DNA of 64,000 nt, taken from Gautieria morchelliformis. Lineage: Eukaryota > Basidiomycota > Agaricomycetes > Gomphales > Gomphaceae. The stretch is from NCBI GenBank assembly GCA_015179125.1, contig WHVA01000297.1:62001-126000 (forward strand), given 5' to 3'. Shown here in pieces: positions 12,657-24,800 of the stretch (positions are counted from its first letter, which is position 1; the number at the start of each line of letters is the position of its first letter). Position numbers and translations under genes: made by a program. The notes beneath the pieces were generated by a model that was not told the origin of the DNA, did no database searches, and was given only the letters and a program-made list of their open reading frames with translations.

Positions 12657-12987
12657 CTAGCAGTTAAAAGTACTCTTTAGATACGGCGGGATTAATCGGA
12701 TTGTACCCCATTCTCGATTATAGAACGAAGGCCAAAGGCACCTTGGTCCATTCTTGGCGCAGGCACGGTCCAGCATACCTTACCTCGACTAGGCCGAGAT
12801 GTCTGATAGACTGCGACAGAAAACAAATTGGAGTAGAGTAGAAGGCATTCGCGACTCCTACGCACGCCAAGTAGCTAGCCTCAGATCAGTTCGAGCGAAC
12901 GCCTTCAAGCATAGTTGGGGATCCCCAATTCACCTGTACGACAAATGACAGGACCTCAAGACATCCAGGCGTATGGGTTGCACCATA
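12657..12987. other. Convergent intergenic region KAP114 / COX16
   Basis: About 330 bp lie between two convergent stop codons. I see no open frame with family resemblance, no tRNA and no repeat; it is best read as the two 3' UTRs. Confidence 0.5.
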
Positions 12988-13444
12988 TTATTTCTCAGGG
13001 GCTTTCTTTGGAGGCGGGTCTGGCGGCACACCCCACTCTGGCAATCCTTCCGGACGAGGTACCCTGACAGACTCCCAATCTTCATTGGGTTTGGCTCGCA
13101 ATTTCTAGAGGATTGAAATTGGTGATGATCTCCTCTCCCAGATTACTTTACACTTACAAAATATTCTTCGCGGAGATCAATTTTCTTGCGGTTCTTCTTC
13201 AATTTCAGCTGCTCCTCTTCTGAAACCTATAATATTGTTTCTAGGTAAACTGGTCAAAAGATAATGTTCCATGTGACTTCACCTCGTGCACTCTGCGAGC
13301 CTGCAGCTCATATCGTGTTTGAGTGAGATTTTGCAATCCAAAAGAGGCCGCAACTATAAGGAGTACGAAAGGTATACCAAACCACGAAGGATGTCTGTGG
13401 ATTGTGTTGAAAGTTTTATACGGCTTGTGCGAAAAGATCGACAT
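12988..13444 (-). CDS. COX16: Cytochrome c oxidase assembly protein COX16, mitochondrial
   Basis: Three exons (13444-13283, 13226-13158, 13104-12988) make a 115-residue protein. It has a short basic N-terminus, one membrane helix (WFGIPFVLLIVAASFGLQ) and the family core LTQTRYELQARRVHEV, EEEQLKLKKNRKKIDLREEY, then NEDWESVRVPRPEGLPEWGV. COX16 is an inner-membrane factor needed for copper-centre maturation of COX2 and complex IV assembly. Length and motif order fit the fungal family. It is divergent with ADE12, only 98 bp between start codons. Confidence 0.92.
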
Positions 13445-13542
13445 GTAACGTCGTCAAGCTGGCAACATTTGAGTTAGAGTTAGAGTAACGAGGTCACTAG
13501 ATTAATCTCGATCGATGGCGACAGGCTTTGTTCGTGACTCTG
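13445..13542. promoter_or_regulatory. Compact divergent promoter COX16 / ADE12
   Basis: The two start codons are 98 bp apart, so the region must serve both directions. A tandem 'gagttagagttagagt' stretch (about 13471-13486) is the only visible small repeat. Confidence 0.5.
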
Positions 13543-15188
13543 ATGCCTGGTCAGTGTCTTCGACGCAAGTTGCTTCACGCAATCTCATTTTTTATCCGCA
13601 ATAGTCACAGCTGTACTTGGGGCCCAATGGGGCGATGAGGGGAAAGGGAAACTTGTGGACATATTGGCCGCTGAGGCCGATGTCTGCGCTCGCTGTGCGG
13701 GAGGGAACAATGCTGGCCACACCATCGTTGCCACTATTGGGCCGAATAACGTAAAGACGACCTTCGATTTTCACTTGCTTCCAAGCGGTTTGTTTATACT
13801 ATCTATGAGGAGGTGGCAACTACTAATCATTACACGCCAGGACTTGTCAACCCGGACTGCACTGGTCTCATAGGCCCTGGTGTCGTCGTCCATGTGCCGT
13901 CATTTTTTGCAGAACTCAACGCGCTTCAAGAGAAAGGTCCGTATCTGTTCGAACACCCAAGTGAGCCTGTGACCTTGGTCATTTAGGGCTAACCTGCGAT
14001 GGCCGCCTGTTTGTCTCGGACCGTGCCCACTTGGTGTTCGACTTTCACCAGATCGTTGATGGTATCAAGGAGGTAGAACTCGGTGGATCCAGGTATGTAA
14101 GACGCATAGGGATCTCGGATGACCTCTTATAGCTTCTTAGCATTGGGACAACAAAGAAGGGAATAGGTCCAGCGTATTCTGCCAAGGCTTCTCGCTCGGG
14201 CCTTCGTGTCCACCACCTGTTCGATCACGATGTGTTCGCACAAAAGTTTCGAAAGATCGTGGAAGGTCGTTTCAAGCGCTACGGTCACTTTGAGTATGAC
14301 ACAGAAGGAGAGATTTTGAGATATAAGGTATGCTCAAATCTGCCACGACGCTGTCATCCACACAGCGTCTCGTGTAGGATCTAGCACAAAGACTGCAGCC
14401 ATACGTCGTCGACAGTGTGACCTATCTCCACTCTGCAATTGCTAGGGGCAAACAAGTCCTTGTAGAGGGTGCCAACGCTCTCATGCTTGATATTGACTAT
14501 GGAACGTACCCTTTCGTTACATCATCGTCAACCTCTATCGGCGGCGTTTGTACCGGTCTCGGGATACCCCCAAAACTTATTGGGAAGACCATCGGCGTTG
14601 TCAAAGCATACACCACGCGAGTTGGCGGTGGCCCTTTTCCAACTGAACTATTGGATGTAAATCGTACCGTTTGGTCGACGTATCCGCCCTACTGAGATAC
14701 TCTTGTCATCAGGAAATCGGTACTCACCTCCAAGAAGTAGGTAAGGAATACGGTACGACAACTGGTCGACGGAGACGTTGTGGTTGGCTCGATCTTGTCG
14801 TTCTCAAGCACTCTTGTCTCATCAATGGCTACGACGCTATAAATATCACCAAGCTCGATGTTTTGGATTCTCTGGAAGAAATAAAGGTCGCAGTCGCGTA
14901 CAAGGCCAACGGTTGTCAAGTTGCTGGATTCCCTGGTACGCGTGTGGGCTGGTCTGATCTTGGCTAGGTCACTGAACTGAACGCACAGCCGACTTAGAGG
15001 TCTTGTCACATGTTTCAGTGGAGTATGTGACCTTTCCTGGTTGGAAGACAAGCATAGAGCAGGCGACCTCCTTTGAGAGTCTTCCTGAACAGTGTAGGAA
15101 ATACCTAACGTTCATAGAGAACTTTACTGGGATCAAGGTGGAATGGATAGGTGTAGGTCCTGGGCGCGAGAGCATGATTAGAGTATGA
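13543..15188 (+). CDS. ADE12: Adenylosuccinate synthetase
   Basis: The enzyme joins IMP and aspartate with GTP to form adenylosuccinate, the first committed step of AMP synthesis. Eight exons (13543-13549, 13605-13787, 13841-13936, 13987-14092, 14141-14327, 14378-14656, 14713-14935, 14989-15188) give 426 residues, the normal length. Motifs: GTP-binding loop [11 protein letters not shown] near the N-terminus, [57 protein letters not shown] and the C-terminal GVGPGRE. The first coding exon is just 7 nt (ATG CCT G), chosen because only it keeps the frame into TAVLGAQWG; the upstream ATG at 13515 does not. Confidence 0.94.
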
Positions 15189-16204
15189 TATTCGCTTCTG
15201 TTCCGTGTTGATGCCAGTTACTAGATTTCTGGCCAAGCATGCCCAAGCCCTGGAGCCATGTCCAGCCTCTCATCGCGGGAATGTTAAACGCTATATATTC
15301 TACAAGTATTTAGACTCGAACCTACAAGTCGAGACAGGTCCACTGAATTATGCGGTCGAAATATATGAACGCTGTTCTCGTGGCGGTGTGATAAGTATAT
15401 ATTGATACAGAGAGGCTATTTCCCGCCATCATCCTGAATTATACATACGACCCCTTTCATACATACACCAGGAGCCACACGACAACCATTGGACTGGCGT
15501 ATTGCATATACACTTGTCAGCGACAAGTCAGCCCAGATATCTACCTAGCCTTACACAGCCTGTCCCGCTCACTGCGACTCGGAGGCGGTTGTCAAGAATG
15601 CGGCAGCCCCCTCCGAGTCCCATTGCAACACATGCTTTGGGTGTATTTAACGTCACCGTCGAAGATACGTCTGGGGGATTCCATCCATGACTCCATTGCA
15701 ACTCCAGACGGTCGAATTCGATTACGCAGTCTGTATGTTTACAGAGCGGAGCTAATATGATTCTGGAAAGCGAATGCGGCACAACGCCGACTGTATGATT
15801 TTCGACACGGACACATGCTGTGCCAGAATCTGTAATTACCGCCCCAGCCACGGGCTGGTGCCTCTTGAAGAATGGTGAAAGACTGTCCAGAATCAAGGGC
15901 TGAGGAACGCGCCAGCTGTCTGATTGATAATGGCAGGCGCCCACCACTGCGCTCCTATGCAATGGCGGAAGAGTAATTGGCAGAGGACCGCATGGGCTAC
16001 GATTTACCTTTAAAGTCTTTAGACATGGCTCCCCGAAGACTGGCCTCGCAGGTGCGCTAGTTCTAAAATTCCCACATTCCGTCTTATCTGATACCTGTCC
16101 TACCACCTTGGCCAACCCCCTCTCGTCAATTCTCTTACCCTGTTCATGCGTCTGTCTTCGTTTCACTGTCCTCTATCATAACTTCGTAACCACATACCCA
16201 CACT
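15189..16204. other. About 1 kb intergenic region between ADE12 and the b561 gene
   Basis: The region holds the ADE12 3' UTR and, toward 16205, a pyrimidine-rich leader typical of fungal promoters. A 212-codon minus-strand frame (15528-16166) exists but has no recognisable motif, no clear exon structure and irregular composition. I cannot support a gene here. Confidence 0.45.
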
Positions 16205-17332
16205 ATGGAGAACTTCCCTGGCTCTCAGGCTCCTGAAGCTGAAGCCCTGCTTAGCGAGAACACGCCAACCCAGGCCGCAGGTACATCTTACCAAGACAAT
16301 CCCGAGCTTCAGCAGCAGCATTTGAATTTAGACATGGGACTCGCTAGTCAAGCCGAGGACAGTACGTTGAACTCACCGAAAGACCACAATCCCATGCAAA
16401 TATCGAAACACGAGGGCCGTAATGGCGATACTCTTGGCCTAGGGATGGTGGGCGCTGGTGCTACGGTGAGACCTCATAGATCAGAATACTTGGCGGCGGT
16501 CGCAATGATTGACAGTGCATTCATAGCTCCTCGTTGTGTCGACATGGTCCGCGATCCTGGGGAATAATCCACAAAGCCTCGGCTATTTTGCCTACCATCC
16601 ACCTCTACAGTCACTTTCTATTGCGTTGTTCGCCTTTGGTGGGTAAAAGCAATGTAGTCGGTTGGCCAAGTCTTATGCTCCCTTAGGTATTCTTACACTT
16701 CAACCGACGTCGAACCCCAAGACAAAGAAGGCCGGGCTCAACAGACATCAGATAATCATCCTTGGCTTTGCTTTTCCTTGTATCTGTGCCGGAGGCCTAA
16801 TAATAATTTGGAACAAATACATTCACGAGGCTCCGCATTTCACTACATGGCACGGGACGTTTGGCATACTTGCTATCGCGTGGATGGTGAGTCTCGTTCA
16901 ACAGCGTACCTAGTTGATATTTGATGAGTATCGTACTTGAAAGTTTATTCAAATAGGCCTGGGTGCTGGGAGCGTGTGGTTTGATGGCGCTGCGTTCGGC
17001 GGAGGAGCAAAGGCCAGAAGTGTCTGGAAATATCACCGGTTCGGCCGCTCTCTTTCTATACGATAACCTGGGCTGATTGTGTGAACCTGATCAGTTTATC
17101 TGGCTACATGCTGTTCCCGTTCTTCCTGATGACTGCAGCCATCGGCGGTGCGTTTTCGGATTGGATGATGGGCAACACATCTCAAGTGACGCGTGTTTTC
17201 GGGTACGCGATCGCGCCACTCGTGAGTCTGTTGCGGCCACCGTTATTCTGTGCAACACTGACAGATCCGGGATAGACTATTCTTATTGGACTATGGAGCC
17301 GAGCGAGGCTGTCGAAGATGAAATTCTTTTGA
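16205..17332 (+). CDS. Cytochrome b561-domain membrane protein
   Basis: Six exons (16205-16465, 16527-16638, 16687-16886, 16944-17038, 17095-17221, 17276-17332) give 283 residues. A soluble acidic N-terminus of about 75 residues is followed by about six membrane helices: LGMVGAGATLLVVSTWSAIL, LGYFAYHPPLQSLSIALFAF, IIILGFAFPCICAGGLIII, FGILAIAWMFIQIGLGAGSV, LSGYMLFPFFLMTAAIGGAF and VFGYAIAPLTILIGLW. Candidate haem-ligand histidines appear at NRHQ, APHFTTWHG and WKYHR. b561 proteins move electrons across membranes, often from ascorbate; the donor in fungi is uncertain. The acceptor for exon 4 (TTGAAAG at 16943) was chosen over a nearer TAG because it keeps the frame into GLGAGSVW. Confidence 0.85.
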
Positions 17333-17802
17333 AGTGTAACGTATAGTAAACCTTTGTGATAAGATGTTGTAGGGCTTGCCAGACTATTTCGAACTCGCGA
17401 ACTCGAGTGTGTTTGATGATCCTTAGGCTCGAAATTGGCAAGTACTCTCGGGACGCTCGATTTGGTTGCGCGAATGCTTCTGTGCCTAATTTGCTTCCTA
17501 ATACTTCCGCGCGTCTTGAACGCCACATGGCCCTCATCTGCATTTTTTCAGTAGGGTCGCTGTACATGTAAACCGCAGTTTATGGTTGCATATACGACGT
17601 GATGGTTAATCAGGTTCCGCCGCCTGCAGTTGAGGTGGTAATACGGCTTTGCTGATTTTTTGACGCGCATATTCTGCGCGCCACTGCATTTCCTTCCTCT
17701 AGATCTGCTTCTTATCTCCATCACCTACTTCTGGCAGCCTCTCCTATACCTCATCGTCGCTCGCCCCTCCCCTCCCGCCACGACCCACCTGCCAGCGCCG
17801 TC
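17333..17802. promoter_or_regulatory. Intergenic region and promoter of the OPT transporter gene
   Basis: About 470 bp separate the b561 stop from the OPT start. The last 110 bp are strongly C/T-rich (for example ctcgcccctcccctcccgcc just upstream of the ATG), as is common in basidiomycete core promoters. No gene was recognised. Confidence 0.45.
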
Positions 17803-20800
17803 ATGCGTAGCCCGCAACCCCGACACCAACAGCGTACCGACGGTGGTCAGGGGCTGAGGGAGTCCCTGGATAGTGGTGCGGACGTGGACTCCCAAGGCTT
17901 CTCAGACGCCTCAGATTCCTCCAGCGATGCTGAGGGCGTGTTTGCATTTCACCCTCCGAGCACTGCCGAGCAGAGAACTGTTCCAGAACGTCAAAGCGAA
18001 AAACGGGCATCGTCGTCTCGGAATTACATTTCCTCTCCTCACTCTGAAGACTCACACACACTAGTTGATATGCCTATCCCTCTTTCCCCAGCTGTGGCAG
18101 GTCCAAGCCGGCTCATTTCTCGATCTCAGTTCCGTCCGCAAATTGAACCGTATATAGTTGCAAGGCAGAATGCTGCAGTACCACCCTACCCTGATCATGA
18201 TCGGTATTCTGCATCTCGACCTTCTAGCAGAGCCGGCCATCTCCGGACCCACAGCGACGTCCGCATCGCCTTTACAGAAACCGTCCCCATAAGGGGGGAA
18301 GAAACGGAAAAGCCTGGCATGGTATCTGAAGCAGGTAAGAGTGTGCTGGGGTTCGAGTTCGACGATAGTGAGAGCAGGGATGGTTCCAAGGAGTACGTTT
18401 CTACCTCTGCGGCAAACAATTTCTTGTTGACTATGTAGTAGATGTGACTTGAACGTAGTTTGGACTGATCAGGCAGAGGACTGTAAGCTCCCTCATGCCC
18501 TTACTAAATTAGCTTATCGTTCTCTTAATGACCATACGGTCTTTATAAGCACCTTATCCTGAGGTCCGCGCCAGCGTGTCCAATATCGATGAGCCTTCGA
18601 TGCCTGTGCTGACGTTCCGCATGTGGACCATTGGTCTTACTCTCTGCACAATGTCTGCCGGCCTGAATACATTCTTCAATTTTCGCTTTCCCGCTCCTTA
18701 CATCGTCCCTCTTGTACTCTTATTGCTTTCCTATCCGATTGGCAAGATTGCAGCATATGCACTCCCCATCACTAGATACCGCCTTCCATCCTGGCTAGGA
18801 TCCTATGACATCAGTCTCAACCCAGGTCCTTGGAACATCAAAGAAGTATGTACTATCTTGCAGCTGGCGTCCTACGACCCTTTTGTTCATATACACGAAT
18901 TTCAGCATGTATGCGTATTCTTGATGGCAAACGTCTCTGTGAACCCAGCATATGCTATGAACACGATCGTCGTGTCTGAGTTGTTTTATCAAGTCAGACT
19001 TGGATCTGGGTGCGCATATATTGGAATATTTTTTGCATATGTCCCGCCACCTAGAATATACGTCTTACTTTTCTCCAGGTTCAACCTAACGCTGGTACTC
19101 GCTACACAGCTCACCGGGTTTGGTATCGCAGGACTGGCACGACGGTTTCTCGTCTGGCCTGCCAGTATGGTTTGGCCACAAAATCTCGTCGCGTGCACCC
19201 TTCTGAACACGCTACATGCGGAGGAGGACAGCCAAAGCGGCGGGACCTCCCGCTACAAGTTTTTTATGATTGCCACGGCAGCGGCGTTCTTCTATTATTT
19301 TCTGCCAGGTTCGTTTTTGAAGTCACGGGGGGGCACTTTCAACACATAAATGAACATGATATGCTTGCTGCCTTCAGGATTTCTGTTCCAGGCGCTCTCA
19401 ATGTTCAGCTACGTTTGTTGGATGGCGCCGGACAACATTATTGTGAACCAGCTGTTCGGTGTCCGATCAGGGCTGGGTTTTGGTATTTTGACGTTCGATT
19501 GGAGTCAGATCAGTTTTATTGGCAGCCCTCTCATGGTTCCTTGGTGGGCCCAGGTGCATGTTATTGCGGGTTTTATCCTCTTCTACTGGGCAAGTGCTCT
19601 ATTTCTACATGTAACCCACGCTGATGCTCATGGATGTTAAACAGGTGATCGCCCCACTTATGTACTATGGAAACGTCCGTCCACCCATTTAATTGCGATG
19701 TGCCGTGAGAAGCTCCTGACAGCCTCTTAGGTTTGGAAGCTTGCGCACCTGCCAATGGCCTCCAATAGCCCATTTGACAACACAGGCCGTCCATACAATA
19801 TCATGCGTGTCATGACTGCTCAGCAGCACACATTCAATGTCACAGCATATGACGAGTACTCTCCGCTTTATCTGCCAGCGACGTACGTCATAACCTATCT
19901 CCTCGCGTTTGCGCTTTCTACGTGCGTCATTGTACATACCATACTGTACCACGGACGTGCTGTCCTGGATGGCATCATGCGCGTGCGTGTCGAAGACGAT
20001 GACATACACGCTAAGCTGATGCGGAATTACCCTGAAGGTAAGTGTCTCCTGCGTGTATCATTCAGAGTCCTAGTTCACATCTATAGTCCCCGACTGGTGG
20101 TATGCCCTGTGTCTGGCCTTCTTCTTTTCTATGGCTATCCTCACTGTCCAGGTAAGGTTGGCCACATAGACTCCGGAAGTTACCAGAATGCTCAAATGTG
20201 CAGGTCTGGCCAACGGGGATGCCCGTCTGGACGCTGTTTCTGGCAATCCTTTTGCCAGTAATTTACATCTTGCCTTCAGGATTTATATACGCCGTCACTG
20301 GTCAAACGGTGATGATCAAAGTGTGATCTTGTGAATGTGGTCTTACTGTCACCCATTAGATTTCTTTGAACCTCCTGGGTGAAATCATTCCAGGTAGGCT
20401 GACATAGTCACTCTCGCCTCCTCGTCTGATGTGGGCGTCAGGGACATTACTTCCTGGCAGGCCGTTGGCAAAGTAAGATTCTTAGACATATATCTATCTC
20501 ATTCAGAGCAGTAAGTTCCATTTGGACGGTTGACCCTCACAGCATGGTATGTGAATTCCGCAACCTAGCAGCTTAGGCTTATATCACGACGCTCGTAGAT
20601 CTTCAAGGCGTACTCCGTTCAAGCTCTGTCAGAGGCGCTTTCCTTCGTTCAGGACCTCAAGCTCGGCCATTATATAAAGGTCCCTCCTCGCGCCAGCTTT
20701 CTTGGTTCGTCGGGACGAGCTCTTCCCTTCGCTATGAAGTATTAACCTGGCTCTGGTATAGTCCAGTTGGCTGCAACCACTTTAGCAGCATTTGTCCAAG

Positions 20801-21684
20801 TTGGCGTAAAGGAGTGGCTGTTTGCCAACGTACATGACCTCTGTTCACCAAACCAGAAGGAACTGCTGACATGTCCGCATAACGAGGTCCGATGAATTGA
20901 ATCGTGATAGCTGAATTGTTTTAACCTGCCTTGCTGCAGGTCTATTTCACGGCCAGTGCTGTGTGGTATGTAACCCCCATCTTCTACCCCTCTGCGGCTG
21001 ATTGCAGTGTCAGGGGCCTAATTGGTCCGAGGCGGCAGTTTGGAAGCAACACAATCTATGGCCCTGAACTGTACGCGTTACTCTTCGGGGCTCTGATTCC
21101 AGTACCTTTCTGGCTCTGGCGACGGCGGTTCTCCGATAGTCGACTTCCGCACATCAATATCCCTGTATTCCTCAATGGTCCCTCTTTCATTCCACCGGGT
21201 TAGTTACATAATCTTATCTATCCATGTATGGTGATTGACGTTTCACTTCAGCCACCGGCATCAATTATTCCTCATGGTTTGCCGTCGGGTTCGCGTTCCA
21301 GTATGCCGTGCGGACACGCCATTTTGCTTGGTGGTCTAAGTTCAATTATGTGTGCCACCCATTCTTTCACACTATCGCTGAAGCTCATGCTCGATCACAG
21401 GTCCTATCCGCCGCCTTAGATTCTGGCAAGTCATAATGACCTGCGCCTTCAATCACGATTGACAGTTGTGCCATTATTAGGTACTGTTTTATCCATTTGC
21501 GCTGTGTTTCTTTTCCTGCAAGTGAGTTACAAGCAGCTTGTGTTTCTTACCATTGTTAAACCCACATCAGTTTCCTGGTGGGGGGGTAACATTGAATTGG
21601 ATGGGAAACACCATTTTTACACGCACCGCCGACTGGAAAGTATTACCACTTATACCTCCCAGCGTTCCACCGCAACCATTTTAG
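17803..21684 (+). CDS. OPT-family oligopeptide transporter
   Basis: This large multi-exon gene encodes a proton-coupled small-peptide (or siderophore/glutathione-type) importer of the plasma membrane. The first about 200 residues are polar, Ser/Asp-rich and likely disordered. The transport domain begins at MPVLTFRMWTIGLTLCTMSA and keeps the OPT signature SLNPGPWNIKEH, split by an intron after KE, with VFLMANVSVNPAYAMNTI next. Later blocks are typical: WPQNLVACTLLNTLH, WMAPDNIIVNQLFGVRSGLG, GRPYNIMRVM, AYDEYSPLYLPATY, DDIHAKLMRNYPEVPDWWY, LLPGRPLANMIFKAYS and FTASAVWGLIGPRRQFG. The final exon ends GGGVTLNWMGNTIF and a stop at 21682-21684. Many short introns interrupt it; not every junction was fixed. 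It converges on the GEA gene, 181 bp away. Confidence 0.88.
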
Positions 21685-21865
21685 TTATGTCATTATTGTT
21701 GTTTTCAAACATTATCATGCATTATCATCATCATTTACATAGATTCGATTTGTTGTACTAGCCGTTACTGTAAACAAGCTGCGCGCCATAAGTTACTCGT
21801 AATCTCATTACATCAGTGTACACTAGTTATAGGTAGTTATGGGTGAACCCATCCTCAAGTTACAT

Positions 21866-24800
21866 CTAGTTGGAAGGTCCTTCCGTTGGCGGAATAATGT
21901 CACTCAGGAAGCTGGGTATGAATCTATCAATGCGCTCTTGCGTCGCTGCCCACATCGATTTTTGTCTTTCGTCACGAACATCTGGTTCAGCTGGTGGTAC
22001 CAATATTTCTGAGGCGTTCATGACCAGCAGCACGTTTTTGAGGGATTCCGGAATGGCCTCATACTTGAAAACATAAGCCATAGGCACAAATCAGCAAGAC
22101 AGTCACTTACTAGTTGGTCTCGTCTATCGATGTTCATGAACCTATCGAGCAGGTCTAGGATTTGTATCCAAAGGACTCTGATGTCAGACTTGCTTTGTGA
22201 AAGGCGCATCTCAAAGTGCAAAAATACTTTGCAAAGCAATGCCGACGCCCGTAAGCGGGTTTCCGGCATACCCTGTGGATCGCGTTGGAAAACATCCGGT
22301 TTCAGCAGTTCATCCAACAGTGGAAAGACGACTCGGTTGAAAGTTTCATCCACTTGAGCATGGTCATTATCACTGGTAGTGATATACGGTCCAAGGAGGA
22401 TCCTTTGAAGCTGGGACATCGCACTATGACGCACGTCACGACTCGCACTGGAAGATTGATGACCAAGCGAGACCAGTATTGGAAGGCTGTATATCCTCCA
22501 CGCTATAGAAGCAAGTGAGTTCAAGTCCACCACTACAGCAAACATCTAGAGTCATACCATGACTGGCAGAAACAGGGGCTGTATTTAAGAGCCTAGGAAC
22601 AAATCGCTTCAGTTCAAAGATGAGTTCAATGGCTTTCAGTCCTCGTTCGACGACGGGCTCCCTTAAAAAAACAAGAGGTGGGTGAGCTCCATCGCCTCCA
22701 GCTGGTGATAATAGACGCACGAGGTGTTAGCCGCACGCTTATCTTGTCTCTGCCCCTCCACAGCATAACCAGCGGCAGAAGCAAAATCATCAAGGACAGC
22801 GACAAGCCCCGCAAAGTTGTCGGCAGTAACTGAGCCTTTTAGGGCATCGGTGGCCAAGTTTTGGATCATATCAAACGACAGTTTGCTGGCCTCTGGGTGA
22901 GATATGGTCCGTCGGATCAGGGAGAAAACAAGTGCCCATTCTGTCTGTGACCTGGCAATGCATGAGCTTCAATGTGACCGAAGTCATTGACAAACAGTAC
23001 CAACCGGATGATATCTCGACAACGTTGGACAACCAACACAAGCCCGGCCAACACTTGCTCGGCAACAGCATTGAGGACCTGGGGGGGTAACCCCCCTAAC
23101 GCATCCAATGCCACGTACAACTGGTCGCGCATCGAGGGCTGCCAAGTTTTGTTTAGTTTTTAAATCCCTAGTGATACGAGGAAAACGACCTTTTCTGCCA
23201 CGATGAGACACAGACGCAGTAACCCCACGACAGCTCTTTCTATCAATAGCATGCTATATCGTTCTGCCAGGGATAACAAGTTTGATAAATGGTCAAACAC
23301 CACAGACCTAAGTTCAGGTCAATACCGGTCAGATGGTATAAGTAGGCACATACCAAACATCTTCGATATGTTGAGGAGTCTGGCACGCTATGCTGACCAT
23401 CATCTCCAACAGAAAAACGGATGCAGGGTCGTACGGTAATGGAACATCCAAAACACCGTCCTCGGGTCCTTGAGCGGACAAGGCTGCCAAACGGTCTGCT
23501 GCTCTGCGATCGGCAACTGTATGCAAAGCACGTAAAGCGGCAGTCAACGCGCTAAGCTCCAGATCGCTGGATCATACTACTCAGTGACAAAAAATGAGAT
23601 AAATTATAATGAAATCGTACACAATTTGACTATATAGCTCGTCCAGTTTACAAGCTGTTATACAATCAATCGTGCAGAGTGTGCTTTCCACTTGTGCATC
23701 GGTTGCCTCCGGTATGGACGGCTCGGAGCTTGCACTGTAAGGTGTGAGAAGGTAGGATGATAAAGCAGACAGCAGTCCGCCATCTCCTCGAGAGACAGGA
23801 TGTGGGGACGGTTGACTTCCTTGGAGAGGAATCATGGAGACACCACCCAAGAAATCTTCCATTTGAAGCATGCGAATGGGTAAAAGGGCATGCAGGAACA
23901 GGGTTTCAAACATCTCAAATATCTTTGGTGGACTAATTTAGAAGATTCATTGGTAATGTAGAATTCACTTACTTGTGTCCAGCCTTCCCGGACTGCATTC
24001 CCGTTACCATTAGCGATGGTGAAGAGGACAACTGCTGCGAGTTGTGCTCGAATGTTGTTGCCAAACTTGACGGAGAGAGAGGAGACAGTGATTTCTCGAC
24101 CCTCGACTTCAACCACGGGATGATTTAGGACGGAGGTGTAGGTTGGATCCGAGAGTAATGTTGTAACATGGGACAACGATTGTACGATATAATCGAAGAC
24201 GTCGGGTAATTGAAATGTTCCAGCAAGTGTCGCGCATTGGCGAAAACCAGCGATTGCACGCTGAATGACGTAGTCGTCGTCGAACGTAGTGAAAGCGAAA
24301 GCGACAGCGCTTATCAAAGGCTTCCATACTAATGTGAACATTGCTTTGTCGAAAAGAGACGTGTTGCACATGACAAGTGTACCTGTAAGTGACATCAGAG
24401 CGCAACTCTACCTATCGAAACACGTCTCTGACCTGCACTGCGAGCTCGTTGCAGCAGTTCCTTCCACGCATGATCAAAACCTACCTGGCCCGTGTGCTCT
24501 TCTGGCATGACGATCTCTCGTTTGCCTATCGAATCATATACAGTTTTCTACCAAGAATTTTCTTAGAGTTTACCAAAAGAGGTTAAACACACGTACCAAG
24601 TAATCTGGGTCGAAGTCTGAACCTGCGTTAACACCTTTAAGATTCCGCTGATAATCCTCGAACGTCATGCGTTTCTGCGTGTCCAAAATTCATTCTGTTA
24701 AAACATGGACGAAGAGAAGACGCACCCGAACTTGCGGGCTGTGCAGGTCGGTGTTGAGCATGATGACAGAGTACGCCAAAACAAAAACTGCGTCCTCGGA

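Noticed and set aside
13515..13549. Upstream ATG at 13515 as the ADE12 start
   Set aside because: It is out of frame with exon 2 when the clear intron 13550-13604 is removed; the ATG at 13543 is in frame.
15528..16166. 212-codon minus-strand frame between ADE12 and the b561 gene
   Set aside because: No recognisable motif, no credible exon structure, and it overlaps the pyrimidine-rich promoter of the next gene.
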